NCBI GenBank assembly: GCA_026018925.1
Contig: JAKSZU010000006.1
Location: forward strand, 129,037,592-129,101,591
Direction: 5' to 3'
Source of the DNA: Tupaia tana
Taxonomy: Eukaryota > Chordata > Mammalia > Scandentia > Tupaiidae
DNA length: 64,000 bases
A program made the translations under genes and the position numbers. Shown piece by piece: positions 1 to 11,341 of the stretch (position 1 is the first letter of the stretch; each line of letters starts with the position of its first letter). The notes below the pieces were generated by a model that was not told the origin of the DNA, ran no database searches, and saw only the letters and a list, made by a program, of their open reading frames with translations.

Positions 1-106
1 ATGCACATGTGCCTGGCCTGAGTTTAAGCTGCCAGGTCCAGGACTTGAACCACGGTCAACTACATGGGAGTCCAGCGACATAGTCATTACACCAACTGCT
101 GGTCCC
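1..106 (-). mobile_element. Type A SINE, cut by window start
   Basis: This is the tRNA-like head of a minus-strand type A SINE; the body lies outside the window. A good box B (complement of a GGTTCAAGTCC-like motif) and the terminal ggtccc of the 5' end at 101-106 are visible. Type A means a tRNA-like head, a body with a C-run/G-run hairpin and CT-rich stretch, then a 'ccctatagcaaaaa' end and poly(A). Confidence 0.85.
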
Positions 107-514
107 ATATTTTTGTATCATTTTTAAAAATAAAACGAGCTCCAAAGAAATTACCTTCCACCTCCTACCCCAAAAAGATCTAGCACCACAACTTGTACAC
201 TTTTTTTTTGTTTCTTTTCACCAACTTCTTCCTTCTTCTCCTCCAAATCACGGAAACATTACTTTGACACCAACTTATATTGTTTAAACCATTTTGAATT
301 ATTTTATAAGTTTATTTTGAAGATTTAATCCAGAGGTTGCAAACTTGTGTCCTTTGTCCCCTAAGTGTCTATAAATGACAAGAGCAAATATTTTAGAGCA
401 TTTACTATGAACCAGGCACTATTCTTTGTTCATTGGTTCACTTATTTCTTATGAAATATGTAATTTCTTATGAAATATATGCTCCTAAAAACACAGTTTT
501 TAAAAGAAGTTTTA

Positions 515-706
515 ATTCACTCATTCTTCACTAAGAGAGACAGAGAAAGAGAGAGAATCACTCCCAAGAGTGACTCATACTGCAATCCATTACCTAGCCA
601 GCCCAGGTCACATGCATATGCACATGGAGACCTCAGGACTCAAACACATGACCTTCCTACATGATTCAGGATTGTAGAACCTTGCATTACCATTAATCTG
701 CTGGAT
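515..706 (-). mobile_element. Old type A/C SINE
   Basis: A diverged minus-strand SINE: GA-rich tract at 530-556, a 'ctgcaatccattacc' body remnant, then a degenerate tRNA-like head ending near 'taatctgctgg'. It abuts the oppositely oriented copy that follows. Confidence 0.6.
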
Positions 707-710
707 CATA

Positions 711-935
711 CGTGGCTGATCATGGCTTCAATCCTGTTCCTGGTGCCTTGAAAAATACCCTGGGCATATGAGTATGCATGCCCAAATTCCAACAGTATGG
801 AAAGATAGAGGAGAAGGGATTCCAGACTGATCACACCTCACTGGGGATGCTTTCTCCCTCCTTGTGTATCTCTCTCTCTCTCTCTTTCTCTGTTTCCCTC
901 TAGTGAGTGCATATACTCTTGAAAATTAAAATAAC
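711..935 (+). mobile_element. Old type A SINE
   Basis: A diverged plus-strand SINE lacking the first part of the head. It keeps the box B region ('ggcttcaatcctg'), the 'gaggagaagggatt' body motif, a CT run at 870-888 and the 'tagtgagtgca' 3' segment. Confidence 0.65.
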
Positions 936-2077
936 TAGTTAAATAATTATATACATTTTTAAAAATCATACACAAATAAATTAGAAATAAATAAAAAGTT
1001 TCTACTAAAATAATTAGTGGTGTTTTGTGCAAAGCGTGTTGGAGAGAATTCTGTGCCATGTACCTGTCTCTCACATCTTTTCAAACCTACCCAAAGCCTC
1101 GCTCCTGAGTTCATAACTCCTGTCCTAGTTCACTATGGGATTGATATTTAACATTTCCGTTTTATTTCTGGAAGGAAGCATTCAGCTTAGGGGTTCCTTG
1201 CTTTCAGTGTGGTATCAAACAGTGCAATCTTCCTGAAGAAGATGAATTAAAGAAGGTGAACTCTCTAATACCTGTTTTTAATTCTTTTTGAGTAAGACTG
1301 AAAGGTTGAATTTATTGAACAAGAAAATATATATAAATAAGTCACTTATGTCTTTTGGGTAGACTTCACTTAATATGCTGCTGGATTTTGTGTGTGTTTT
1401 TTTTTTTTTTTCTCTTTTTCTTTTCTATTGCTAGTTGTGAAAAGGCAACTGAAGTACAATTTTGCTGTAGGGAAATGAGATGGAACGCCATTTGATTCAA
1501 GTAAATTTCCAAATGTGAAATAAGATGAAATGAAAAATCTCTTTACTTTTGTAATAGCTGAGCTATAACTATATAAGAATGTGACGATAATGTTGAATAC
1601 AAACGTATCAATGAGTATTTTGAATTATTTGAAATTTTTTTTATTAGTCATTTTCTCTTTTAATAGACAATATTCTTTTTGCTAATGGAAACGTAACTTG
1701 AACATATTTATTTTACATCACAATAAATGTCTGTCATTCTAGCCCAAATTTAAAGGTTAAGTTGAAAGAGTGCCTGTATATTAGAATTCTGGATTTAAGG
1801 AAAACTTTTAGATTAAACCTACATGGAAACATTGAATTAATAATTTATCAAGTTTCTATTTTAAAATTTTGAGTGTCAAGGAATCTGAAATATAAAGTAG
1901 CATATAAATCTTGAAATAACATGCAAGCAATAAGGCTTTGGCAAAGAATATCGCCCGCATTACCCAGATGTTGTATATGGTGCTAAAGATTTTAATCAGC
2001 CAAAAAGAAAATACTCCAAAGAAAGAAAACCTTATTTTTGAAATTTTGTCCACATATTTCAGAACTGATAGTCCAAT
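936..2077. other. AT-rich DNA, no gene seen
   Basis: AT-rich non-coding sequence. Both strands hold only short chance reading frames. A T-run at 1397-1411 may be the tail of an old retroelement, but I recognise no head for it. Confidence 0.5.
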
Positions 2078-2329
2078 TTTTCTTTTTAAAAATTTTGCTA
2101 GAAGGTATGTATACTCACTGGAGAGAGGCAGAGAGAGAGATGTGGGCAGAGGAGAGAATATACCTCTCAGTGGATGGTCAGGCCACAAATTTTTTTTTTC
2201 CTTTTGGGATTTTGGGAACCCATACACATGCACCTAGCGTGTTTTTTAAGCCACTGGGCCTGGGTCTTGAGCTGCTAGTTAGCCATAAGTGATCCAGCAA
2301 ATTTAACCACTATACCACTGGCTGACCCC
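2078..2329 (-). mobile_element. Type A SINE, diverged
   Basis: A minus-strand SINE with a GA-rich body, a T-run at 2190-2199 interrupting the body, the 'cacatgcacc' region, and a degenerate head ending in 'ctggctgacccca'. Confidence 0.75.
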
Positions 2330-2607
2330 AGTATTCCAGTCTTTTAATGAACTTGTTTTTACACCCAAACTTATCACTAATTCAGTTACCTGGATCTTTA
2401 GAGTCATAAAATGTGAAACTGGGATTTCAATTGAAGACGATTTGTAAGAGCAAAAGTGTTGCAAACAGCCTAAGTGTTCAGTATGAAAGGACTTGATTAA
2501 ATAATAAAAGATAAAATTATGCAACAAAATGTTATCTAACTATTAAAGGCATTCTACCATTGTGGAAATAGTGGGAAATCAAGCTATAAATATCTGGTAA
2601 AATTACA

Positions 2608-2875
2608 TTTTTTTTTTTTTTTTTTTTTGGAGAGGTTTTCACTATAGGGCGCGTGCGCTCGCCAGACAGACAGAGAGACATAGAGACAGAAAGCGACAAA
2701 TCACCCCCCAGAGGGGATGGTCACGCCTCAATCCCTTCTCCTCCATTCTCCTCTCGGGATCTTGGGCACGCACGCACACGCGCCCGGCGTGAGTTTTAAG
2801 CCACTGGGTCCGGGACGTGACCCGTGGTCGACTACGTGGGAGTCCAGCGACATAGCCATTACGCTAACTGCTGGT
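2608..2875 (-). mobile_element. Type A SINE, near consensus
   Basis: Minus-strand copy with a long T-run (complement of the poly(A)), the 'gctcgccagacagaca' 3' motif, the hairpin region, and a tRNA-like head ending in 'ctgctggtt'. CpG sites are largely retained, which suggests a young insertion. Confidence 0.92.
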
Positions 2876-2884
2876 TTCCTTCCT

Positions 2885-3151
2885 TTTTTTTTTTTTTTTT
2901 TTGAGAAGTTCTTGTTTTAGGGCACATGTGCTCACTGGAGAGACAGAGAGAGACAGAGAGACAGAAAGCGAAAAATCACCCCAAGGGGGGATATCCATGT
3001 TGTAATCCCTTCTCCTCCATTTTCCTCTCAGAATGTTGGGCACTCTCACACACACACCAGGCATGAGTTTCAAGGCACAGGGTCCAGGACTAGAGCTGTG
3101 GTCAACTATGTGGGAGTCCAGCACCAAAACCACTATACTACCTGCTGGTCC
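2885..3151 (-). mobile_element. Type A SINE
   Basis: A second minus-strand copy within 10 bp of the previous one, with its own T-run. CpGs are mostly decayed to TG/CA, so it is older than its neighbour. It ends with ggtccc at 3146-3151. Confidence 0.9.
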
Positions 3152-3244
3152 CTACATCGCTCTTTTTAAAACTGCATATATATGTGTGGTAGGAAAGAAG
3201 GCATTCACTATTGTCTTTGTCTACTTTTTTTAAATTTAGAATTG

Positions 3245-3432
3245 TTTTTTTCACAAGTTTTATAGGACAGCCGTAACAAAGTACCACAGATTGAGTGGCT
3301 TATACAAGAGAAATTTATTTTCTCACAATTCTCTCTTTTTATACAGACATTAGTCATATGGAATTAGGGATCACCCAAAGGAATTATTATCATCTTAACT
3401 TATTATCTCTTTTTTAAAAGAACTGATTTAGT

Positions 3433-3472
<40 letters not shown>

Positions 3473-3740
3473 TTTTTCTTTGCTATAAGGCACATGAGCT
3501 CACCAGAGAGAGGGAGAAAGAGAAAGTGAGAAAGCAAGCTACCAGGTTTGACTCAACCAGACCAGACTGACCATGTGAGAGTGCAGCACTTTAACCACTA
3601 TGCCACTTGCTGGACACAACTCATTATCTCTTAAGGACTTTACCTCCAAATACAGTCACATTCTGGGATACTGGAGACTAAGACATTAACATACAAATTT
3701 TAGAAGGACATAACTCAGTACTTAAGAACAATAATTGTAT
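3245..3740 (-). mobile_element. MaLR-type (MLT1/MST-like) LTR remnant
   Basis: Sequence around 3272-3330 (a 'gtaacaaagtaccacagattgagtggc' type end followed by a 'aatttattttctcacaattct' type segment) and 3640-3720 ('caaatacagtcacattctg') matches the reverse of MaLR LTR 3' and internal parts as I know them. A type B SINE splits it at about 3425-3615, with 'ttatctctt' on both sides. Subfamily not determined. Confidence 0.65.
3425..3615 (-). mobile_element. Type B SINE
   Basis: Minus-strand short-type copy: ATT repeat tail, GA-rich 'gagaaagagaaagtgagaaagcaagc' stretch, then a degenerate head ending in 'cacttgctggac'. Type B lacks the hairpin body of type A; its head leads straight into 'gcttgctttctcactttctc'. 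Confidence 0.8.
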
Positions 3741-3744
3741 TTTT

Positions 3745-5258
3745 CTTTTGAAAAGAGTAACAGAGAATTTCATTTTGACAAGATTATGGGGGAAAAAAAG
3801 CCCTTTCTCTCAATACTTTTAGTTTAAATTAATTAATTGGTCCTGTTGTTTGTAAATCAATCTCTTTGGGGTTTTGGCTACTGGGAGTCTTTCCTTTCAG
3901 ATCCTAATCAACTCTGCCTAATCTTTGAAACTAGATGACACTTCAAGATACTGTCCAACTCCAGGCATTTCCTGAAGCAAAAATGGCTAATCCATTTTTA
4001 TTCTTTTTTTTTTTTTTTTAGCAACAGTTTCCTTGACCAATAAGCCCCTTATCTCAGTATTCTTTACAGATAGAATGATAGTTTATCTAATGTTAAGGGA
4101 AGCAACAATTCAAATAAACTTACAGGAAACTATAGTCACATGTTCCAGACCACAGCAGGTAAAAGGACCCAAAGGATAAGAAAACACTCAATGAGAAAAA
4201 CATTTACACTCAAGTTTTTGTGAAGCCAGCCAACATGGGAGCTCTCTCTTTCTTGGATTCCCTTCCCATTGCATGTGTGAACAGAGCTAACCGTGGGACC
4301 TGGAGACAGAGACATGGAGGGTCTTCTAATCATGGAACTCTGGAAACTTCCTGACCATAAATCTCTCTTCTGGATGATAATGCCTACTTTTTATTAATAT
4401 TTAGTTAAAAAGAGGTGGCATAGGGGAGAAAGCAGGATTTAAAAGAAAAAATCTGAAAGAACACCAAGTGAATACAGAAAAAACTAAGTGGGAACCCCTA
4501 AAGAGAGGAGAGTTCAAATTTACTTACTATAATTGAATAGCCATGGACATTTATTTGCATATTCCCTAAAATACGTTTGAAATAAAAGTCTCATATAAAT
4601 CACCAAGGAATGTGTTTATATAAATTCATAAAACTCACTTTTATTATACATCTTTCCAAAAGAATGCAGTTGTTTGAATAAAATAAATGGGGAAATATTT
4701 TTATAATACACTGCTAGAATCTTGTGTCTTTTCTTTTAATGATATATGCTAAGTCATGAAGTATTTTCAGGTTATTTGCTCACTGATATGAACTTGTCTA
4801 ACATATAAGTAGAGAGATTTGGGGGTTTAGGAAAAGTGAATGTACTAAACTAGTCCATAGTTTCTCATTAACTTCATCTGTGCTTACAAAATAAAATAAT
4901 CTTATTCTCAGGGGCAAACAGTATATAAACACACATTAGCAACTAGTTTTATAATCTATCCAGATATGTTTGAAATTTATAATATCAACTGAATTAAACT
5001 TGAAATATCTAAGACATATTTGGCAATATAAAAATGCTAAAGTATGAATTTAATACTTAAACACAAGCCTTTAATCGAGAAAGTCAAGTGTTTATGATTA
5101 ACATTGAGATCTGCCTTAACAGGAAAATATCCACATATGGTAAAATCGTTGAATGTGACGTTAAAAGAGAGCAAATATGTCTAAAAATATTTCTAATATA
5201 AACTGTAACATTTCAAGTGCTACAGACTTTTTAGACATTTTAAAATAAATAAACCTTT
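3745..5258. other. Unique DNA, no gene seen
   Basis: I see no coding gene or recognisable repeat. A T-run at about 4005-4019 is the only low-complexity tract of note. Reading frames are short and without family resemblance. Confidence 0.5.
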
Positions 5259-5430
5259 GGGACCGGCAGGTGGTGTGGTGGTTGAAAGCGCTGGACTCCC
5301 ACATGGCTGACCACGGTTCAAGTCCAGGACCTGGCGACTTGCTTTCTCTCTCTGTCTCTCTGTCTCTGTTTCCTTCTCTGGTCAAATTTAAATAAATGAG
5401 TAAATAAATAAAGTTAAATACTTCTTTTAA
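5259..5430 (+). mobile_element. Type B SINE
   Basis: Plus-strand short-type copy with a full head. Box A-like 'tggtgtggtgg' and box B-like 'ggttcaagtcc' are clear, followed by 'gcttgctttctc', a CT/GT-rich run and an AT-rich tail with repeated 'aataaa'. Confidence 0.88.
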
Positions 5431-6724
5431 AAAATTTTAAAAAGAAACCTTTAAAAGTAAACCTACTATAGATGATTTTTCTTGTACGTACATGCAATGT
5501 AAGCATATTGTTCATTGCTCTGTAAGACATCTCTCAGTATTATGTTCCTCTATCCCTGTTAATGCAATTGTTAATTCTATTGTTAGGATGGCTGGAAAAA
5601 GAAAATGAACAATGACTGTCTCCACTGTAGACTCCCCAGTGCATAAGGAAGTATTTGTCATCCAAAACAAAACTTGATCTTTGGGAGTATATTTTATTTG
5701 AAAAACTTGCAGCCTCCATCAAAGCGACACTCACAAACAAGTTGGTGGGTGGCAACAGATTCTTTTCTAATTTAAAAAGGACCTAGATAACTTTGGTGCA
5801 TTTGATGCCCCAGAAATGCTACTCAGTGCACTTTTTGATTAAAAAAAAAATACCTTAATGTAATTGTAGCCACGGGATGCATCCAGTTACCTGTCTAGAC
5901 TAGACTTCGTAGAATTTAGAAACCATCTTTCAGGAGAGGACTGGGAATTTTGCAATTGAATAAGAAAGTAGGCTTCATGAAAGGATCAAAATGCTTTTCT
6001 TTGTCTGGTGTGAAATTCTTTCTGTGGTTGCAGCTAGTTATTAAATCACAATAGAATCCCAATTTATGACATATTTCTGGACAGTTATAATAGAATAATT
6101 CCAGAATGTACTGCAGTGGTTGAAACTGAGAGCAGCTGAATTACTGAGAGCAGCTGAACTAGGCAACGGGGTGGCCTTACAATTAGTGAAACACTTCTTA
6201 AATTTTTTTAATTTTTTTTTTTCTTAATGGGCTAGGGGAAACATGGATTGACCAGAAGCTAAGTATTGCATAGGAAAGTAGTGTCGGAGGAACTCAGGAA
6301 ACCTGAGTAAGTGAGAGTCTGAATAAGAAAATAGCATCTGAATTCTTCTGGAAAGAAAATTATTACATTAAGCTCTATCTCGTGTTCCTTGTAAGGGCAG
6401 GCAACAAAAGCCCTTTTAGCCAAGGATAAAAATAAGAATCTTTTTTGTTTCCTTTTAGTGTCTGTAATAACCATGTCTAGAATATTTTTGAGCCTTCAAC
6501 AGAGGCATAGAATCTCACTAGAGAAGGATTACATGAGATAAATTGTGCATGAAGACAACAAGTTTCTGTTCTGATTTACTCTGGGAGCCGTATCTGTGAA
6601 GATTGGGGTATTTATGGCTTCCCACTGTGTATGTGTACATTTAGGCAAACAAATCGGAATCTATTTTGTGTATTCATTTTTCTTTTTGTTGTTTGCTTTT
6701 TTCTTCTTTTAAATAATTACTTGA
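5431..6724. other. Unique DNA, no gene seen
   Basis: Non-coding sequence without a recognised repeat. Open frames near 5540-5755 and 6259-6474 have no family signature and I regard them as chance. Confidence 0.45.
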
Positions 6725-6755
6725 TTCTATTTATTATTATTATTTAATTTTATTT

Positions 6756-6786
<31 letters not shown>

Positions 6787-6914
6787 ATTTGATCAGAGAG
6801 AGTCACAGAGAAAAAGAGAAAGTGAGAAAGCAAGTCATCAGGCCCAGGACTCGAACCATGGTTGGCCACGTGGGAGTTCAGCACCTTAAATACCATGCTA
6901 CTTCCTGACCCCTC
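6725..6914 (-). mobile_element. Type B SINE
   Basis: Minus-strand short-type copy with an ATT/ATC repeat tail at 6729-6786, 'agaaagtgagaaagcaag', a good box B complement ('ggactcgaacc') and a head ending 'cttcctgacccc'. Confidence 0.85.
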
Positions 6915-6959
6915 ACTTAAGGAAAAAAAAAAAAAAAAAAAGCAGAAAGTAAGTTCCAC

Positions 6960-7075
6960 AAAAACTCAGTGTTTTGCCTAGTTTGTTCTCTGCTATTTAC
7001 CCACCTCTAAATGGCAGTGCCTGATACAGAGTAGCTACTAAATACATTTGCTGGAGTGAATACATACAGTGAGCG
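6960..7075 (-). mobile_element. L2 or MIR 3'-end remnant
   Basis: 'ggcagtgcctgatacagagtagctactaaatac' type wording at 7012-7045 resembles the conserved 3' end shared by L2 and MIR. Short and diverged; orientation uncertain. Confidence 0.4.
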
Positions 7076-7397
7076 CATAATTCCTACATTCAGGTTAAAT
7101 TACTGTTTCTAAAATTAGTCACTCACCATTATGCATCTATTCGACCAACTGCACAGATCATTTTAACTAGTCTGTACTTGTAAATAGTTTAAATTTGATA
7201 CAGGAGACTACATATACACTATGACGCCACATCACAGATGTTGGCCACAATTTTGTGATATGTAGTAGTGGATACGCAATCTATGGACTGAAAATAGAAA
7301 TAATGTCATGTTCTAATAGCCAAGGGAAATAAAAATTTCAAGAACTTAAGGGCTGTCAGTAAAAAGAATACTACAGAAAGGTAAAAGAAAGTGAGGT

Positions 7398-7676
7398 GGG
7401 AACAGCAGATAGCATAATGATAACGTCGCTGGACTCCCATGTAGTAGACTGAGGTTCAAATCCCAGATCCAACAGATTAAACTCACAATGGGCATGTGTT
7501 TGTGCATGTCCAAAATCCTGAGAGGAGAATAGAGGAGAAGGGATTGTCCAAGAAGAGAATGGAGAAAAAGGGATTGCTCCCTGGTGATCCCCTCTGGGAG
7601 ATGATTTCTTGCTTTCTGTCTCTCTGTCTCTCTAGTGAGCACATGTGTTCTGCCCTGTAGCAAAAATCTGTCTCTA
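7398..7676 (+). mobile_element. Type A SINE with internal duplication
   Basis: Plus-strand copy. The 'ggagaagggattg' body segment occurs twice (about 7528-7546 and 7558-7582), an internal duplication of roughly 30 bp. It ends with 'ccctgtagcaaaaatctgtctc' like the family 3' end. Confidence 0.9.
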
Positions 7677-7794
7677 CAAAGAAAGTGAGGAAGAAATGAG
7701 GCCTTGGGGTTAGTTTCTTGAAAACTTATTTGGAGACTTGATGGGAGACCTTATGTTTCCACGTAGTGACCAAGAGTTTTTTTTTTTTTTTTCC

Positions 7795-7975
7795 TGGAAT
7801 TAAACTGCTTAGTTCCAAATCCTGTCTCTGCCAGTCTGTAACTCTGTCCCTTCTCTGTACTTCAGTTTCTTCATTTGAAAGAAGAAGATTATAATAATAG
7901 TACTTGACTTATAGTTGTTGTGAGACTTAAATTAGCTAAAATCTTATGTTTGGAACAATGCTTATTATAGAGCAC
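7795..7975 (+). mobile_element. MIR SINE
   Basis: The core 'tccaaatcctgtctctgccag', 'cttcagtttcttcattt', 'ataataatagtacttgact' and 'gttgttgtgagacttaaat' follow the MIR consensus in order over about 180 bp. This is an old pan-mammalian copy. Confidence 0.8.
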
Positions 7976-7984
7976 ACACTATGA

Positions 7985-8648
7985 ACTGAGGACCCAGATC
8001 TAAACACAGAATCATTTAGGTTTCATATATATCTTTTACACATAGCCTGAAGATGGTCCTATATATTATGTTTAATAATTTGGTGCATGAAACAAAGTAT
8101 GTGTACTTGAACTATCAGAAAGCAAAGGAAGCTGTCACTGTCTCAGCCACTCATGTGGACAATCTTGCTTGATTGGTACCGCCTTCATTCTTGACTTAAG
8201 TCTTATGCTACCAATAAGCAATCATTTCTTCTTATGACACATAAGAACACGTGAATACATTTTCAATAATACTTTTACACAACAGAGCAAAGAATAAACA
8301 AAAAACCACCGTGAGTAACACATGGAGGCTTTCATCAATGTGGGGGGCGATGGAGAACCTGGCTTTGAGGCCTGCACTTGTGCCATTCTGTTATCCTTTG
8401 TGGATGTGCTGCTCGGAGGAAACTGCAATATGCATGAGGGCCCCTTCACAGTTGAAGGGGGCTGGGACAGTCTTCTTCTCCTGGGAGTGCTGAATAAATG
8501 ATGTGTTGTGCTTCATGTTGACTAAGGCCCATCACAGATCAGGTGTGGAATTTTCTACTTGCAGCATCACATGACGGCTCTTAAAATTTCAGATTTTGGA
8601 GCATTTTAGGTTTCAGATTTTTGGATTAGGGATGTCTAACCTGTATCA
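7985..8648. mobile_element. pogo/Tigger-like DNA transposon remnant
   Basis: Flanking blocks at 7985-8165 and 8515-8645 match, from memory, a known human MER-type element whose terminus reads like 'ggattagggatgctcaacctg' followed by TA. The copy ends near 8641 with 'aacctg' and then TA. The middle block at about 8170-8512 is not part of the short consensus I recall; it may be a longer form or a later insert. I cannot name the subfamily. Confidence 0.5.
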
Positions 8649-8701
8649 CATGTTTTAAAATGTCATTTATTACTAGTATCAAAACCATGAAGAGAGAAGG
8701 G

Positions 8702-8790
8702 TTGCCCTGTGGCCTGTTGGTTAAGAGGAGCTAGATCCAAATGGTCAACTGTGGTTTGAATCCCAACCTCGTGGCTTGAGAAACATATCG
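8702..8790 (+). mobile_element. Type C SINE head fragment
   Basis: 'cctgtggcctgttggttaag' and a box B-like 'ggtttgaatccc' make a diverged tRNA-like head. The body beyond about 8790 is not recognisable. Confidence 0.5.
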
Positions 8791-9054
8791 CTAGAGGAGA
8801 TTGCCAATCAACAAAGTGTGAAGAACTGAGGCCTCAATCCAATAGCCAGGGATAAACTGAATTCTTTCAATGGCTAAATGAGTGAGCTAGGAAGCAGGTA
8901 CTTCCAATTAGGCCTTAGAATAACTCAGACATGTGAGAGACTCAGCAGCAGAGGACCTGGTTAAGCCATTTCTTCCTGGATTTATGACAGGCAGAAACAA
9001 TATTTATTCTTTCTATGTGTAATGCACTCAAAAATTTTCTTATCTATTAATTTT

Positions 9055-9093
9055 TGTATTGTTTTGTTTTTGCCATAGGGCATGTGTGCTTAC

Positions 9094-9131
<38 letters not shown>

Positions 9132-9315
9132 GAAATCATCCCCTGGGGCTATGGCCATGCTACAATCCCTTCTCCTCCATTTTCTCCTTGGGATTTTTGG
9201 GCATGTACACAAATATGCCTTCTGTGATTTTCGAGCTGCCAGGTCCTGGACTTGAACTGTGGTTAGCCATGTGGGAGACAGGTACCTTAACCACTCCACC
9301 ACCTACTAACCCCAA
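9055..9315 (-). mobile_element. Type A SINE
   Basis: Minus-strand copy with an expanded GA run at about 9096-9128, the 'cttctcctccatt' body and a head ending 'ctactaacccc'. Confidence 0.88.
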
Positions 9316-9380
9316 GGTACATAATTTTTTAAAAATAATGATGGAGACACTAATTTTATTTCATGGCCCACAGCTACATT

Positions 9381-9641
9381 GTTTTCTTGAGAGATTTTTG
9401 CTTTAGGGCATGTGTGCTTACTGGAGAGACAGAGAGAGACAGAGAGACAGAAAGCAATGGGATGGCCATGCCTCCCAAAGGATGGCCATGCCTCCCAAAG
9501 GATGGCCATGCCTCAATCCCTTCTCTTTTCAGAATCTTGGGCATGCACATACACATGCCTGGCCTGAGTTTTAAGCCTCCAAATCTGGGACTCAAATCGT
9601 GGTCAGCTACGACGTAACCTTTATGCCATCTGGTGGTCCCC
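9381..9641 (-). mobile_element. Type A SINE with 20-bp tandem repeat
   Basis: Minus-strand copy. In place of the normal hairpin segment it has 2.7 perfect copies of a 20-bp unit beginning 'gatggccatgcctcc' (9461-9514). The head is slightly shortened near 9604-9640. Confidence 0.9.
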
Positions 9642-9666
9642 CCACAAATACATTTTTAAAAACAGG

Positions 9667-10190
9667 TTAGAAAACACTGGTTAAGGATACAGTCCCTAGA
9701 ATCAAATTTCCTTGGTTTATAACTCAGGTTAAAGCACTTAGTAGTTGGGTAGTGCTGGCAATCATACAACCTATCTGTATATTAGTTTCCTCATCTATAA
9801 AATTAGAAAAAATAATATAATAATGGGTTTTCTTTTTCTTTCTTTTTTTTTGAGAGGTTTTTGCTATAGGGCGCGTGCGCTTGCCAGAAAGACAGAGAGA
9901 GACAGAGAGACAGAAAGCAAGAAATCACCCCTCAGGGGGGATGGCCACACTGCAATCCCTTCTCCTCCATTCTCCCCTCGGGATCTTGGACACACACACA
10001 CATGCTCCCGGTGTGAGTTTAAGCCACCGGGCCCAGGACTCAATCCGCAGTGGGCTACATGGGAGTCCAGCGACATAGCCATTACGCTAACTGCTGGTCC
10101 CAATAATGGGTTTCTTGAGAATTAGATCAGATAATATGTGCAAAGTGTTTAGCATAGAACTTTGCATATAGAAAAAGCTATTCTTGGATA
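9667..10190 (+). mobile_element. MIR SINE split by a type A SINE
   Basis: Left part (9667-9830, with 'ttagtttcctcatctataaaa') and right part (10114-10190, with 'gtgcaaagtgtttagcatag') form a MIR in order. The type A copy between them is flanked by a perfect 12-bp duplication, so the MIR predates it. Confidence 0.75.
9831..10101 (-). mobile_element. Type A SINE with perfect TSD
   Basis: Minus-strand near-consensus copy. Target-site duplication aataatgggttt at 9819-9830 and 10102-10113. It landed in a MIR. Confidence 0.95.
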
Positions 10191-10319
10191 ATATTTTTTA
10201 ATTTTAATGAAACTTTCATATATGTTCCTTTAATCGTGGGACAAAATTGATAATTCTATCTATTCCTATGTCTTGTTGAGACCAATTATTGTAGCATGTT
10301 TTACATTCTATTATGGTTC

Positions 10320-10500
10320 TTTATTTTTCTAATATCCTCTCTTCTCCTCACACTTCATTTCTACTAAATTATAAGCTCCTTGAGGGCAGGTATTACTTAT
10401 AATTCTTTTTTTGTCTCTTCAATACATACCAAAATTCTTGACACAGAATAGGCTTCAATAACTATTGAAGGTGTAATAGAATTACAGATGAATGAGCTAA
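10320..10500 (+). mobile_element. L2 3'-end
   Basis: 'aaattataagctccttgagggcaggtatta' type text with 'gacacagaataggcttcaataa' and 'gatgaatgag' follows the L2 3' end consensus in order. Confidence 0.7.
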
Positions 10501-11341
10501 TGCTCATCATTACAAGATAGCCCCTTTAGTTTTTAACACCTAAAACTATTAAAAAGTCATACCTTATAGCAAGTCTAAAAATATACATTACATATACTCC
10601 TTTTCCTGTGCAAATGAAACTCATGATAAGTCGATTTCCTGGTCACATTTCTTCTATACTTTCTCCTCAATTTTCTTGTAGAAAAATTGTCAGAAAGGAG
10701 AATAGAACTTTTTAATTCTGGATCATTTGATTTAAAAATCCCAAATTTTCCAATGATTGTTGACTGCCATCTGTCAGTCTTCCATGGTTATATCATAATT
10801 TGCTAACATTCCAATTAAAATCTGAAGTCCAGTTTAGAGCAGATGCAGGTGGGTAAACATAACATACAACTCTCACTGTCTTTGTCTTACCTAGTCTTCT
10901 GCCAGTGTTCCAAAATTATTTTGGCCTTTTTTCCTTGGTAAAAATCTAAAAGTCATTTCTTACAAAAGTATCCATTTTATATATACTCAATCATTTTTAA
11001 AATATAGTTTCATATTTTTTCTCTCTGAAGATGAAGTTTATAAGCGTAAGAACCATAGGTACAAATGAAACATTATATGATCAAAATTGTTGGTTTGATT
11101 GACAGCTATGCATTTTAGTATAGGTCATGCTTCTCATAAACAAAAAATTTTTGTTCATATTTAGAGAACAGGGATTTATGTATTGCTTAGTTGATTCTAA
11201 GAATATGCAACGTGAGATCTGCTTTCTTTTGAGGGGGAAGAGGCTGATAATTTTATTTAGTTATTCTTTTTTCTCTTTTTTTAATATATATCTAGTCAAT
11301 CACTATATATCATTACAACTTGCAAAATGAATTTTCTCAGC
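10501..11341. other. AT-rich DNA, no gene seen
   Basis: Non-coding and AT-rich. Part of it could be decayed L1 3' UTR continuing from the minus-strand L1 that follows, but no motif confirms this. Confidence 0.4.

Noticed and set aside
2038-2292. Overlapping frames on both strands at about 1.9-2.3 kb
   Set aside because: They run through an old SINE and AT-rich DNA; no start context, splice sites or similarity.
9059-9406. 115-residue and many similar open frames rich in RERERE, SPGPGG, LGHARTRA, SLSLSV
   Set aside because: These are translations of the SINE body, GA/CT runs and box B region in various frames, recurring wherever a SINE occurs.
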